A DNA stretch of 64,000 nt from Streptomyces sp. H27-C3 (GTDB lineage Bacteria > Actinomycetota > Actinomycetes > Streptomycetales > Streptomycetaceae). Made by a program: the position numbers and the translations under genes. Of this stretch, positions 42,451 to 51,857 are shown piece by piece. The DNA is taken from contig NZ_JASITA010000005.1 of the NCBI RefSeq assembly GCF_030063415.1, positions 124,001 to 188,000 of the forward strand, written 5' to 3'. How positions within the stretch are numbered: position 1 is the first letter of the stretch; each line of letters starts with the position of its first letter. The notes under the pieces were generated by a model, which was given only the letters and a program-made list of their open reading frames with translations, had not been told where the DNA came from and ran no database searches.

Positions 42451-43256
42451 GACTTCTTGGCCTTAGCGGTGTGGGCCGCGACCCAGACGGCGACTGCGAC
42501 GAGCGAACCCAGACCGAAGATCCAGGAGAAGAGACCCTCACTGACCGGACCGAGGCCGCCCAGCGCATGGCCGCCCGGATTCTCGGACTTCTCGCCGTTG
42601 ACGGTCTGGATGTACGCGATGATGTCCCGCTTCTGCTCCTCCGGCATCGTGCCGTCAGGGAACGAAGGCATGTTCTGCGGGCCGGTCTGCATGGCCTCGA
42701 AGAAATGCTTCGGCTCCACGCCCTCGAGGTTCGGGGCGTACTTGCCGTTGGTCAGCGCGCCGCCCTCACCGGTGAAGTTGTGGCACTGGGCGCAGTTGGT
42801 ACGGAACAGCTCGCCACCCTTGGCGATGTCCGCACCTGCGGGGTTGTACTGCTTTTCGGTCGGCGTGATCGGGCCGGCGCCGAGCGAAGCGACGTACGCG
42901 GCAAGCTGATCGATCTCGGCCTGCGAGTAGATCTTCTTCTTCTTCGGTACCTGGGCGCCGGGCTGCTGCGCCGGCATACGGCCGGTGCCGACCTGGAAGT
43001 CCACTGCGGCAGAGCCGACGCCGACGAGGCTCGGCCCGTCGGAGCCACCCTGACCGCCGGTGCCGTGGCAGCTGGAGCAGCCGACGGCGTAGAGCTTCTT
43101 GCCCTCCTCGATGGCGAGGGACTGGGCGGTTTCATCGGCCTGTGCCTTGCCCGCGGGGGCGAACGCGGCGTACAGCCCCCCGGTGGCCGCCAGCGCGAGG
43201 AGTAGGACGACGACCGCCGCCAGCGGATGGCGTCGTCGTGCGGAGAGCTTTTTCAC
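42447..43256 (-). CDS. qcrC: Dihaem cytochrome c subunit QcrC
   Basis: A 269-residue membrane-tethered cytochrome with two CxxCH motifs, CSSCHGTG and CAQCHNFTG, replacing free cytochrome c in the bcc-aa3 supercomplex. An N-terminal signal/anchor (HPLAAVVVLLLALAATGGLY) and a C-terminal transmembrane helix (WIFGLGSLVAVAVWVAAHTA) hold it on the outer face. ATG overlaps qcrA; 64 bp separate it from ctaE upstream. Confidence 0.97.
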   Translation of the reverse strand: MKKLSARRRHPLAAVVVLLLALAATGGLYAAFAPAGKAQADETAQSLAIEEGKKLYAVGCSSCHGTGGQGGSDGPSLVGVGSAAVDFQVGTGRMPAQQPGAQVPKKKKIYSQAEIDQLAAYVASLGAGPITPTEKQYNPAGADIAKGGELFRTNCAQCHNFTGEGGALTNGKYAPNLEGVEPKHFFEAMQTGPQNMPSFPDGTMPEEQKRDIIAYIQTVNGEKSENPGGHALGGLGPVSEGLFSWIFGLGSLVAVAVWVAAHTAKAKKS

Positions 43257-43320
43257 GGATTACCCCGGTGTCAGGATCTTCTGCGTCGGTGACTGGATGC
43301 GGGACGGGTGCGGACCCGAC

Positions 43321-43941
43321 CTACTTGATCATGTAGATCGTGGCGAAGAGCCCGATCCAGACGACATCGACGAAGTGCCAGTAGTAGGACACGACGATGG
43401 CGGCGGTTGCCTGTTCATGGGTGAATCTCTTGGCCGCGTACGTACGGCCCAGGACCAGCAGGAAGGCGATGAGTCCGCCCGTCACATGCAGTCCGTGGAA
43501 CCCGGTGGTCAGGTAGAACACCGAGCCGTACGGGTCGGACGAGAGCGAGAGGCCCTCGTGCTTGACCAGCAGGGTGTACTCGTACACCTGGCCGCCGATG
43601 AAGATCGAGCCCATCACGAAGGTGAGAATGAACCACGCCCTGAGCTTCTTCACATCGCCACGCTCGGCGGCGAAGACGCCGAGCTGGCAAGTCAGGGAAG
43701 AGAGCACCAGGATCGTGGTGTTCGTCGCCGAAAACGGGAAGTTCAGCGATGACGCCATTTCCTTCCAGTGGTCGGGACCCATCACCGATCGCAGGGTGAA
43801 GTACATCGCGAAGAGGGCCGCGAAGAACATCAGCTCGGAACTCAGCCAGATGATGGTTCCGACGCTGGTGAGGTTCGGCCGATTGACCGACGGGTGCGCG
43901 TGCCCGGTATCTACTGTCGTTGCTGTCGCCACGACCGACAT
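43321..43941 (-). CDS. ctaE: Cytochrome c oxidase subunit III CtaE
   Basis: A 206-residue subunit III with five hydrophobic helices ([99 protein letters not shown], each given in part). Motifs GFHGLHV and WHFVDVVW are family marks. It is the first gene of ctaE-qcrC-qcrA-qcrB. Its ATG lies inside a 21-bp palindrome and has no Shine-Dalgarno, so the mRNA may be leaderless or tightly regulated. Confidence 0.96.
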   Translation of the reverse strand: MSVVATATTVDTGHAHPSVNRPNLTSVGTIIWLSSELMFFAALFAMYFTLRSVMGPDHWKEMASSLNFPFSATNTTILVLSSLTCQLGVFAAERGDVKKLRAWFILTFVMGSIFIGGQVYEYTLLVKHEGLSLSSDPYGSVFYLTTGFHGLHVTGGLIAFLLVLGRTYAAKRFTHEQATAAIVVSYYWHFVDVVWIGLFATIYMIK

Positions 43942-43952
43942 TATGTCGGTCG
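43932..43952 (-). promoter_or_regulatory. 9-bp inverted repeat covering the ctaE start codon
   Basis: CGACCGACA (43932-43940), TTA spacer, TGTCGGTCG (43944-43952): perfect arms. The ctaE ATG (43941-43939) lies at the junction. A repressor on DNA or a hairpin in RNA would both block the start. No Shine-Dalgarno is present upstream. Confidence 0.6.
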
Positions 43953-44119
43953 CTTATCCCGCCCTCACTCCCGGGGGTGCCATTCGGTGTGTCAGGACCG
44001 TGCGCCCTGCCCGAACGGCCCATCGAAGCCCCGCCCGAACCGGTGCTGACAGGGCGTTCGGCGGAGTAGCATCCGCGCATCGGTGCCTGAGCCGATGCCG
44101 CCGACGAATCGGAGGAACA

Positions 44120-44521
44120 ATGCAGTCGAGCGCCACGGTCCTGGTCTACAGCGACGATGCGAACACCCGTGAACAGGTGCGGCTGGCAGCCGGTCGCAGG
44201 CCCGCCGCGGACGTTCCGCCGGTGGAGTACCTGGAGTGCGCGACGCTGCCCGCCGTCCTGAAGGCACTGGACGAGGGTGGCATCGACGTCTGCGTGCTGG
44301 ACGGCGAGGCGGTTCCCGCGGGTGGCATGGGCGTCTGCCGGCAGATCAAGGACGAGATCTTCAACTGCCCGCCCGTGCTGCTGCTGATCGGCCGCCCGCA
44401 GGACGCGTGGCTGGCCACCTGGAGCCGCGCCGAGAGCGCGGTGACGCTCCCGGTGGAGCCGGTGAACTTCGCCGGCGCGCTGGCCGACCTGCTGCGCACA
44501 AGGCTCGCCGTCGAGGCCTGA
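44120..44521 (+). CDS. Receiver-like (pseudo-response-regulator) single-domain protein
   Basis: A 133-residue protein resembling a REC domain: VLVYSDDANTREQVRLAAGR (acidic pair), DVCVLDGEAVPAGGMGVCRQ (candidate phospho-Asp), PVLLLIGRPQDAWLATWSRA, and VTLPVEPVNFAGALADLL, where the conserved Lys-Pro becomes Val-Glu-Pro. It lacks an output domain. GGAGG sits 4 nt before the ATG at 44120. It is divergent from ctaE and lies between respiratory genes, which hints at a link to that operon; unproven. Confidence 0.8.
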   Translation: MQSSATVLVYSDDANTREQVRLAAGRRPAADVPPVEYLECATLPAVLKALDEGGIDVCVLDGEAVPAGGMGVCRQIKDEIFNCPPVLLLIGRPQDAWLATWSRAESAVTLPVEPVNFAGALADLLRTRLAVEA

Positions 44522-44557
44522 CATCCGCGGAGGTCCGCCGGACACCCCGGGGCCCCG

Positions 44558-45811
44558 TCAGACCTCCGGCCGCAGCCGGGCCGCGTCGACGGGGCTTCTG
44601 CCGTCCTGCGTGCCGGCCAGCAGGGCACTGCCCTTGCGCCACTTGTCCCAGGACAGGTTCCAGTCGCCGAAGCCGTTGCCGAAGGTGTCCATCGTGTCGC
44701 CGTAGCTGTTGACGACCTTGACGATGTCGCCCTGGCGGACGGTCTCGTAGAACCAGGCGGCGTTGCCCGTGCTCATGCCGGTGCAGCCGTGACTGACGTT
44801 ACTGGAGCCCTGCGAACCGACGGACCACGGGGCCGCGTGGACGTACTCACCGCTCCAGGTGACGCGCGTCGCGTAGTAGACGGGCAGGTTGTACGAATCC
44901 GACGTGCCCTCCGGGATGCCGATGCTCGTACCGCGCATCCGTACGAAGTACTCCTTGCCCAGTACCACCTTGACCCCGTTGCGGGTGGAATAGCCGGGCT
45001 TGCCGGTGGTCACCGGGATGGTGTTGATCACTTCCCCGTTCCGCCTGACCGTCATGTAGTGCGAGCCGGCGTCGGTGACGGCCTCGATCCGGTCGCCGGT
45101 GGTGAGCTTCAGCGGCTTCGTGGCGCCGCCGTAGAGCTTGTCGGCCACCTTGATGCCTTCGAGCGTGCTGCGCACCTCGATGGTGGCGTTGACGGGCCAG
45201 TACTCCTTCGGGCGGAAGTGCAGATTCTCACTGTCGACCCAGTGCCAGGCACCGTCCACCGAGGGGGTCGACTCGACCCGCAGGCCGCGCTCGACGACCG
45301 CCCTGGCCTCCCTGCCCTTGACGGGGGCGCTGAGTTCGGCGGTGACGGGCTGCCCGACGCCGTACTTGCCGGCCTCGGGGCCGAAGGTGACCTTCAGCTT
45401 CTTCTTCGCCGGCGCCGTGTCGACGGTGAGCGTGCGCCTGCCCGGCGAGCCGCTCTTGTCCTCGGTGCTGACCTGGACCGCGTAGCGCGCTCCTGCGGCC
45501 AGCGGGGCGGTGCTGTGCCAGCGGGCCCCGTCGACGGAGAGTTCACCCGCCAGATAGCGTCCTGCGGCGTCGGTGGCCGTCACGTCGGTGATCCGGCCGT
45601 CCTTGCTCTTGGCCATGACCTCAAGGGGCTTGTCCGGGTCGACCTTCGCCTTGCCCGCGGCTCCGTTGAAGGAGATCTGGCTCGCCGCGTCGTAGGGCTT
45701 CGCCGAGAGCGGATGACTGTCGGACTCGCCGCAAGCGGTGACTCCCGCCCCGAGGGACGCGACCAGCAGGGAGCAGCTCAGGACCGTCCGGATTCGGGGT
45801 GAATTGGTCAT
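44558..45811 (-). CDS. L,D-transpeptidase lipoprotein (YkuD) with Ig-like domains
   Basis: A 417-residue envelope enzyme making 3->3 cross-links in peptidoglycan. Signal peptide with lipobox ASLGAGVTACGE (Cys near 27); two Ig-like domains (about 45-130 and 130-250), then the YkuD domain ending with the catalytic HAAPWSVGSQGSSNVSHGC (Cys of SHGC). Layout matches Mycobacterium LdtMt2. It is monocistronic, convergent with the receiver-like gene (36 bp between stops) and near, but not in, the respiratory operon. Confidence 0.95.
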   Translation of the reverse strand: MTNSPRIRTVLSCSLLVASLGAGVTACGESDSHPLSAKPYDAASQISFNGAAGKAKVDPDKPLEVMAKSKDGRITDVTATDAAGRYLAGELSVDGARWHSTAPLAAGARYAVQVSTEDKSGSPGRRTLTVDTAPAKKKLKVTFGPEAGKYGVGQPVTAELSAPVKGREARAVVERGLRVESTPSVDGAWHWVDSENLHFRPKEYWPVNATIEVRSTLEGIKVADKLYGGATKPLKLTTGDRIEAVTDAGSHYMTVRRNGEVINTIPVTTGKPGYSTRNGVKVVLGKEYFVRMRGTSIGIPEGTSDSYNLPVYYATRVTWSGEYVHAAPWSVGSQGSSNVSHGCTGMSTGNAAWFYETVRQGDIVKVVNSYGDTMDTFGNGFGDWNLSWDKWRKGSALLAGTQDGRSPVDAARLRPEV

Positions 45812-45862
45812 GATGACACGTTATGAACATAAGCCGGATCCGGCGCGCCGGGAGAGTGCAAA

Positions 45863-45905
45863 CGAGGGGCCCGGCCACCTGAAGTACAGGTGGCCGGACC
45901 CCTCG
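45863..45905 (-). terminator. Terminator of ctaC-ctaD-ctaF
   Basis: 19-bp stem (45863-45881 with 45887-45905), one C-A mismatch, loop AAGTA, 18 bp after the ctaF stop. Confidence 0.85.
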
Positions 45906-45922
45906 CGAATGCCGCGGTGGTG

Positions 45923-46321
45923 CTACTGGTTCTGGTCTTCGCCTCGGTAGTACTCGAAGACCCAGCCGAAGAGGCCGATCAGGAGCAGCGGCGCCGAGAA
46001 GTACAGCAGCCACCACCCCATGGCGACGGCGAGGAACGCGAACGCCCCACCGATGGCCAGCGCGAGCGGCTGCCAGCTGTGCGGGGCGAAGAACCCCACC
46101 TCACCGGCCTCGTCCGCGACGTCGGCCTGCTTGTCGTCCTGAGCCATCGAGTCGGCACGCTTGGCCGTGAAGGCCAGGTAGAAACCGATCATGATGCTCA
46201 GGCCGAAGGCGAGCACGAGGGCCGTGGTGCCCGCGGGCTCCTTCGACCACACGCCGTAGGTGATCGCCATGGCCGCGATGAAGACGCTCAGCCAGATGAA
46301 AAGCTGTCCCTGGACCTTCAC
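45923..46321 (-). CDS. ctaF: Cytochrome c oxidase subunit IV CtaF (actinobacterial)
   Basis: A 132-residue actinobacterial subunit IV with four hydrophobic helices ([40 protein letters not shown]; two in [20 protein letters not shown] and [20 protein letters not shown]). The GTG start overlaps the ctaD stop by 4 bp (GTGA). Part of the aa3 oxidase; stabilises subunits I-III. Confidence 0.95.
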   Translation of the reverse strand: MKVQGQLFIWLSVFIAAMAITYGVWSKEPAGTTALVLAFGLSIMIGFYLAFTAKRADSMAQDDKQADVADEAGEVGFFAPHSWQPLALAIGGAFAFLAVAMGWWLLYFSAPLLLIGLFGWVFEYYRGEDQNQ

Positions 46322-48054
46322 TTGCCGACCTCCTTGCCGCCGAACAGCGCGGTGTCCTTCTGCCCGTGATTCTCGAGCTGGTCGAGAGCCGCGATCTCCG
46401 GGTGGTGCAGGTCGAACGCCGGGGATTCGGAACGGATCCGCGGCAGCGTGAGGAAGTTGTGCCGCGGGGGCGGGCAGGACGTTGCCCATTCGAGCGAACG
46501 GCCGTAGCCCCAGGGGTCGTCGACCTCGATCTTCTTGCCGTACTTCGCGGTCTTCCAGACGTTGTAGAAGAACGGCAGCACCGACAGACCCAGCAGGAAC
46601 GAGCTGATCGTCGAGATGGTGTTCAGCGCGGTGAAGCCGTCGGCGGCGAGGTAGTCCGCGTAACGCCGCGGCATGCCCTCCGCACCGAGCCAGTGCTGGA
46701 CCAGGAACGTGCCGTGGAAGCCCACGAACAGCGTCCAGAAGGTGATCTTGCCGAGCCGCTCGTCCAGCATCTTGCCGGTGAACTTCGGCCACCAGAAGTG
46801 GAAGCCGGAGAACATCGCGAAGACCACGGTGCCGAAGATGACGTAGTGGAAGTGCGCGACGACGAAGTACGAGTCGGAGACGTGGAAGTCCATCGGGGGC
46901 GAAGCCAGGATGACGCCGGTCAGACCACCGAAGGCGAAGGTGATCAGGAAGCCGACGGCCCAGAGCATCGGTGTCTCGAAGGACAGTGAGCCCTTCCACA
47001 TCGTGCCGATCCAGTTGAAGAACTTCACACCGGTCGGCACCGCGATCAAGAAGGTCATGAACGAGAAGAACGGCAGTAGGACGCCGCCAGTGACGTACAT
47101 GTGGTGTGCCCACACCGTGACCGAGAGGCCGGCGATCGCGATCGTCGCGCCGATGAGGCCGATGTAACCGAACATCGGCTTGCGGCTGAAGACCGGGATC
47201 ACTTCGGAAATGATCCCGAAGAATGGCAAAGCGATGATGTACACCTCTGGATGGCCGAAGAACCAGAAGAGGTGTTGCCAGAGAATCGCCCCGCCGTTGG
47301 CCGAGTCGAAGATATGCGCACCGAATTTCCGATCCGCCTCCAGCGCGAACAGCGCGGCGGCCAGTACCGGGAAGGCGAGCAGGACCAGCACACCGGTCAG
47401 CAGCACGTTCCAGGTGAAGATCGGCATCCGGAACATCGTCATGCCGGGCGCGCGCATGCAGATGATCGTGGTGATGAAGTTGACCGAACCGAGGATCGTA
47501 CCGAAGCCGGAGAAGGCCAGACCCATGATCCACATATCGGCGCCGACACCCGGCGAGCGGACCGCGTCCGACAGCGGGGAATAGGCGAACCACCCGAAGT
47601 CGGCCGCACCGTTCGGGGTGATGAAGCCGGCCACCGCGATGATCGAGCCGAGCAGGTACAGCCAGTACGCGAACATGTTCAGCCGCGGGAACGCCACATC
47701 GGGCGCGCCGATCTGCAACGGCATGATCCAGTTCGCGAACCCTGCGAACAGCGGCGTCGCGAACATCAGCAGCATGATCGTGCCGTGCATCGTGAACGCC
47801 TGGTTGAACTGCTCGTTCGACATGATCTGCGTGCCGGGACGGGCGAGCTCGGCGCGCATGAAGAGTGCCATCACGCCGCCGACACAGAAGAACACGAACG
47901 ACGTGATCAGGTAGAGCGAGCCGATCGTCTTGTGGTCAGTGGTGGTGAGCCACTTCACCACCACGTTCCCCGGCTCCTTGCGCCGTACCGGCAGCTCGTT
48001 CTCGTACGAGTCGTCTGCTGCCTCGGCACCCTGGGGTTGGTTGAGGATGCTCAC
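46318..48054 (-). CDS. ctaD: Cytochrome c oxidase subunit I CtaD
   Basis: A 578-residue haem-copper oxidase subunit I with twelve transmembrane helices. Catalytic parts: [15 protein letters not shown] (haem a ligand), [20 protein letters not shown] (CuB His-Tyr and Glu), [10 protein letters not shown] (CuB histidines), [16 protein letters not shown] (haem a3/a ligands). The GTG at 48054 is preferred because it gives the family start SILNQPQG; it overlaps ctaC by 4 bp. Cytochrome oxidase core; transfers electrons to O2 and pumps protons. Confidence 0.97.
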   Translation of the reverse strand: MSILNQPQGAEAADDSYENELPVRRKEPGNVVVKWLTTTDHKTIGSLYLITSFVFFCVGGVMALFMRAELARPGTQIMSNEQFNQAFTMHGTIMLLMFATPLFAGFANWIMPLQIGAPDVAFPRLNMFAYWLYLLGSIIAVAGFITPNGAADFGWFAYSPLSDAVRSPGVGADMWIMGLAFSGFGTILGSVNFITTIICMRAPGMTMFRMPIFTWNVLLTGVLVLLAFPVLAAALFALEADRKFGAHIFDSANGGAILWQHLFWFFGHPEVYIIALPFFGIISEVIPVFSRKPMFGYIGLIGATIAIAGLSVTVWAHHMYVTGGVLLPFFSFMTFLIAVPTGVKFFNWIGTMWKGSLSFETPMLWAVGFLITFAFGGLTGVILASPPMDFHVSDSYFVVAHFHYVIFGTVVFAMFSGFHFWWPKFTGKMLDERLGKITFWTLFVGFHGTFLVQHWLGAEGMPRRYADYLAADGFTALNTISTISSFLLGLSVLPFFYNVWKTAKYGKKIEVDDPWGYGRSLEWATSCPPPRHNFLTLPRIRSESPAFDLHHPEIAALDQLENHGQKDTALFGGKEVGK

Positions 48055-49019
48055 AGTTTGTTCGTCTCCGCATTCCTGGCCGGGTCCGTCTGCTCGATAC
48101 CGGCCGGGATGTAGCCGGTCTGGCCCTTCTCCGCCAGCTCCTTGAGGTGCTGCTGGTAGCGCTCCGGAGAGACGACCTTCACATTGAAGAGCATCCGGGA
48201 GTGGTCGGCACCGCAGAGCTCGGCGCACTTGCCCATGAAGGTGCCCTCACGGGTGGGGGTCACCTCGAAGGCATTGGTGTGGCCCGGGACCACGTCCTGC
48301 TTCATCAGGAACGGCACCACCCAGAAGGAGTGGATGACGTCGCGCGAAGTAAGAACGAAGCGGACCTTCTCGCCCTTCGGCAGCCACAGGGTCGGACCCG
48401 GGTTGCCGTTCTGCGGGTTCTCCTCGCCCGGGGTACCGAAGGCGTAGACGCCCTCGGCCCCTTCGGGGAACTGCTTGGTGAACTTGTTCGGGATCGCGTC
48501 GAGCTCCTTGGGGAGCTTCCCGCCCGTGGCGGCATTGCCGTCCACGTTCTCCACGTAGTTGAAGCCCCAGCTCCACTGGAAGCCGACCACATTGATGGTG
48601 TGGGCCGGCTTGTCGTCGAGCTTGAGAAGCTTCGACTCGTCGCGGGCGGTGAAGTAGAAGAGCACCGAGACGATGATGAGGGGGACCACGGTGTACAGCG
48701 CCTCAATGGGCATGTTGTACCGGGTCTGCGGAGGTACCTCGACCTTGGTGCGGCTACGCCGGTGGAAGATGACGCTCCACAGGATCAGACCCCATACCAG
48801 CACACCCGTGATGAGCGCTGCCGCCCACGAGCCCTGCCAGAGGGAAAGAATGATCGGAGCCTCTTCGGTGACCGGGGTAGGCATCCCGAGGCGGGGGAAG
48901 TCCTCCCATGTGTACGAGCAACCAGAGGCGGTCGCCAGGACCACGCCCACGGTCAGCACCTGGAGCAGCTTCCGCCGCATCGGGCGCCGCGACGAGCGGT
49001 CGGAGCCGTTGGGACTCAC
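48051..49019 (-). CDS. ctaC: Cytochrome c oxidase subunit II CtaC
   Basis: A 322-residue subunit II. Lipoprotein signal ([12 protein letters not shown]), two transmembrane helices (residues about 62-88 and 105-130), and an extracellular CuA cupredoxin domain with [15 protein letters not shown] (two Cys, His, Met). [11 protein letters not shown] is the aromatic patch near CuA. Receives electrons from QcrC. First gene of ctaC-ctaD-ctaF; upstream lies an 8-bp inverted repeat. N-terminal 12 residues are Arg/Ser-rich. Confidence 0.96.
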   Translation of the reverse strand: MSPNGSDRSSRRPMRRKLLQVLTVGVVLATASGCSYTWEDFPRLGMPTPVTEEAPIILSLWQGSWAAALITGVLVWGLILWSVIFHRRSRTKVEVPPQTRYNMPIEALYTVVPLIIVSVLFYFTARDESKLLKLDDKPAHTINVVGFQWSWGFNYVENVDGNAATGGKLPKELDAIPNKFTKQFPEGAEGVYAFGTPGEENPQNGNPGPTLWLPKGEKVRFVLTSRDVIHSFWVVPFLMKQDVVPGHTNAFEVTPTREGTFMGKCAELCGADHSRMLFNVKVVSPERYQQHLKELAEKGQTGYIPAGIEQTDPARNAETNKL

Positions 49020-49101
49020 GTAGCGCCTTCCCGAGAGTCTCGCCCGCGCGGTCGGTTGTGCGGCCGCCTCGCTGGTCGGTCGCCGGCCCTGACGCGGGCA
49101 G

Positions 49102-49130
49102 GGGTTTGGATGTTTATGCGGACCAAACCC
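49102..49130. promoter_or_regulatory. GGGTTTGG-N13-CCAAACCC inverted repeat between ctaC and desulfurase
   Basis: Perfect 8-bp arms (49102-49109 and 49123-49130) in the divergent region of ctaC (start 49019) and the desulfurase fusion (start 49294). A position shared by two promoters suits an operator; the binder is unknown. Confidence 0.45.
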
Positions 49131-49293
49131 TACTGGACGCTATTTGGGGTCGCGCGGGGAGGGTGCCCAACGCGCCGCAGCGCTCCCCGAAGGGATGGAA
49201 TCTCGGCGGAATACGGGCCTCCGGGGCTTTCCTGACGGCCCCTCCCCTGTCGGCGGGACGCCGGTCCGCCGGGGTGGGGACTAGCGTGGCGGC

Positions 49294-50685
49294 GTGCCCT
49301 ACTTCGACGCCGCCTCCTCCACCCCCCTGCACCCCGTCGCCCGACAGGCCCTGGTGGCCTCGCTGGACGAGGGATGGGCCGATCCCGCCCGGCTCTACCG
49401 CGAGGGGCGGCGGGCCAGGCTGCTGCTCGACGCCGCGCGGGAAGCCGCGGCCGACGCGGCGGGATGCCGCCCCGACGAGCTGGTTTTCACCTCTTCGGGC
49501 ACCCGCGCGGTGCACTCCGCGATCTCCGGCGCCCTCGCCGCCCGTCGGCGAGTCGGCGGCCATCTGGTGGTGTCGGCCGTCGAGCACTCCTCGGTGCTCC
49601 ATTCGGCGGCAGCACATGAGGCCGCAGGCGGTACGTCGACCGAGGTGGCGGTGGACCGGACCGGCGCCGTGTCCCCCGATACGTACGCCCGCGCCCTGCG
49701 GGCGGACACCGCGCTGGCCTGTCTGCAGTCCGCCAATCACGAGGTCGGCACCGAGCAGCCGGTGGCCGAAATCGCACAGCAGTGCCGGGCAGCGGGTGTG
49801 CCCCTGCTGGTGGACGCGGCGCAGTCGCTGGGCTGGGGAAGGGTGGCGGGCGAATGGTCGCTACTCGCCGCGAGTGCCCACAAATGGGGCGGTCCGGCCG
49901 GAGTCGGGCTGCTGGTCGTCCGTAAGGGCGTGCGATTCGCGCCTCAAGGCCCGGCCGACGAGCGCGAGTCGGGGCGGGCGGCCGGCTTCGAGAATCTGCC
50001 CGCGATCGTGGCGGCGGCGGCCTCCCTGCGCGCCGTACGGGCCGAGGCGGACCGGGAGGCGGTGCGGCTGCGGGCGCTGGTCGACCGGATCAGGACCCGG
50101 GTACCCGAGCTCGTACCTGATGTCGAGGTGGTCGGTGATCCGGTGCGGCGGCTGCCGCATCTGGTCACCTTCTCCTGTCTCTATGTCGACGGGGAGACAC
50201 TGCTGCACGAGCTGGACCGGGCCGGTTTCTCCGTTTCCTCCGGGTCCTCCTGCACGAGCAGCACCCTGACGCCCAGCCATGTGCTGCGGGCGATGGGAGT
50301 GCTGTCGGAGGGCAATGTCCGGGTGTCGCTCCCGCTCGGGACCAGCGCGGAGGACGTCGAGCGTTTCCTCGATGTCCTGCCCGGCGCGGTGAGCGGGGTG
50401 CGCGAGCGGCTGGGCGCGCCGGTGAACGTCGCCCCTGTCCGGACCGAAGAGAAAGCTGACGTGTCGCTCGTCGTGGACGCGCTCGGCAGGCGGTGCCCGA
50501 TCCCGGTGATCGAGCTGGCGAAGGTGATCGGCGACGTCCCGGTCGGCGGGACCGTGACGGTCCTGGCGGACGACGAGGCCGCGCGGCTCGACATCCCGGC
50601 GTGGTGCGTGATGCGCGACCAGGAGTACGTGGGTGAGCAGCCGGCGGACCGTGGCTCCGCCTATGTGGTCCGCCGGCGCTCATGA
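49294..50685 (+). CDS. Cysteine desulfurase fused to TusA sulfurtransferase
   Basis: A 463-residue fusion. Residues 1-375 are a NifS-like desulfurase: PLP lysine in LLAASAHKWGGPAGVGLLVV, VDAAQSLGWGR, active-site cysteine loop VSSGSSCTSSTLTPS. Residues 390-463 are a TusA/SirA domain with the conserved cysteine motif DALGRRCPIPVIELAKVI. The desulfurase could thus pass persulfide sulfur straight to the attached TusA, for tRNA thiolation or cofactor synthesis. GTG start at 49294. Independent genes in most bacteria; fused here as in several actinomycetes. Confidence 0.9.
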   Translation: MPYFDAASSTPLHPVARQALVASLDEGWADPARLYREGRRARLLLDAAREAAADAAGCRPDELVFTSSGTRAVHSAISGALAARRRVGGHLVVSAVEHSSVLHSAAAHEAAGGTSTEVAVDRTGAVSPDTYARALRADTALACLQSANHEVGTEQPVAEIAQQCRAAGVPLLVDAAQSLGWGRVAGEWSLLAASAHKWGGPAGVGLLVVRKGVRFAPQGPADERESGRAAGFENLPAIVAAAASLRAVRAEADREAVRLRALVDRIRTRVPELVPDVEVVGDPVRRLPHLVTFSCLYVDGETLLHELDRAGFSVSSGSSCTSSTLTPSHVLRAMGVLSEGNVRVSLPLGTSAEDVERFLDVLPGAVSGVRERLGAPVNVAPVRTEEKADVSLVVDALGRRCPIPVIELAKVIGDVPVGGTVTVLADDEAARLDIPAWCVMRDQEYVGEQPADRGSAYVVRRRS

Positions 50686-50702
50686 CACCCGTGCCGCGCT
50701 GA

Positions 50703-51677
50703 TCAGCCGAGGTGCGCCGCGACCTCGTCGCCGGCCTTGTCGCCGTACGCCTTGACGAAGCGCTCCATGAAGCGGGCGCGGCTCAGCGTGTACTCCTGCG
50801 TGCCGAGGGTCTCGATGACCAGGGTCGCCAGCATGCAGCCGACCTGCGCGGCGCGCTCCAGGCCGACGCCCCAGGCGAGGCCGGAGAGGAAGCCCGCGCG
50901 GAAGGCGTCGCCGACGCCGGTCGGGTCGACCTTCGCGTCCTCCTCCGCGCAGCCCACCAGGATCGGCTCGGCGCCGACGCTCTCGATGCGCACTCCGCGC
51001 GAGCCGAGGGTGGTGACGCGGTGACCGACCTTGGCGAGGATCTCCGCGTCGGTCCAGCCGGTCTTGGACTCGATGAGCCCCTTCTCGTACTCGTTGGAGA
51101 AGAGGTACGTCGCGCCGTCGAGCAGGGTGCGGATGTCGTCGCCGCTCATCCGCGCGATCTGCTGCGAGAAGTCCGCGGCGAACGGGATGGACCGGGCCTT
51201 GCACTCCTCGGTGTGGCGGAGCATCGCCTCGGGGTCGTCCGCGCCGATCAGCACCAGGTCGAGGCCGCCGACCCGGTCGGCCACCTTCTTGAGCTCGATC
51301 TGGCGGGCCTCGCTCATGGCGCCCGTGTAGAAGGAGCCGATCTGGTTGTGGTCGGCGTCGGTGGTGCACACGAAGCGGGCGGTGTGCAGGACCTCGGAGA
51401 TGCGCACCGATTCGGTGTCGACACCGTGCCGGTCGAGCCAGGCGCGGTACTCGTCGAAGTCGGAGCCCGCGGCACCGACCAGGATCGGTCCGGTGCCGAG
51501 CTGGCCCATCCCGAAGCAGATGTTGGCGCCCACACCGCCCCGGCGTACGTCGAGGTTGTCGACGAGGAACGAGAGGGAGACCGTGTGCAGCTGATCCGCG
51601 ACCAGCTGGTCGGCGAAGCGGCCGGGGAAGGTCATGAGGTGGTCGGTGGCGATGGAGCCGGTGACTGCGATACGCAC
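50703..51677 (-). CDS. PfkB-family carbohydrate (nucleoside) kinase
   Basis: A 324-residue kinase with ribokinase/adenosine kinase features: N-terminal VTGSIATDHLMTFPGRF, NLDVRRGGVGANICFGMGQLG (GG motif), FSNEYEKGLIESKTGW, and catalytic KVDPTGVGDAFRAGFLSGL (Asp base and anion hole). GTG 51677 gives the family N-terminus. It resembles actinobacterial adenosine kinases that salvage adenosine to AMP, but sugar kinase cannot be excluded. Converges with the desulfurase gene. Confidence 0.9.
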   Translation of the reverse strand: MRIAVTGSIATDHLMTFPGRFADQLVADQLHTVSLSFLVDNLDVRRGGVGANICFGMGQLGTGPILVGAAGSDFDEYRAWLDRHGVDTESVRISEVLHTARFVCTTDADHNQIGSFYTGAMSEARQIELKKVADRVGGLDLVLIGADDPEAMLRHTEECKARSIPFAADFSQQIARMSGDDIRTLLDGATYLFSNEYEKGLIESKTGWTDAEILAKVGHRVTTLGSRGVRIESVGAEPILVGCAEEDAKVDPTGVGDAFRAGFLSGLAWGVGLERAAQVGCMLATLVIETLGTQEYTLSRARFMERFVKAYGDKAGDEVAAHLG

Positions 51678-51857
51678 GGCGTGGCTGCTCCTGCGGAGGG
51701 CGACGGGGGGACAGTTCACGCTATCGGGTCACCGGCCCTCACACGAAGAGGCAAAACTACCCGATAGTAGGGCTTTTTTCCTGCAACCCTGCCTGCATAC
51801 GGTGCCAGCACGAGGGTTCGCGTCGATGCGGCCCCGAAAGCCACGGGAGCAGCCCGC

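Noticed and set aside
45923..47593. Extended frame upstream of ctaF
   Set aside because: Residues before GTG 46321 overlap ctaD out of frame; the operon overlap GTGA fixes the start.
51719..51857. Hairpin CTAC-CCGATA-GTAG ahead of the small ORF
   Set aside because: Only 4 bp of stem; below what I would call a feature in this composition.
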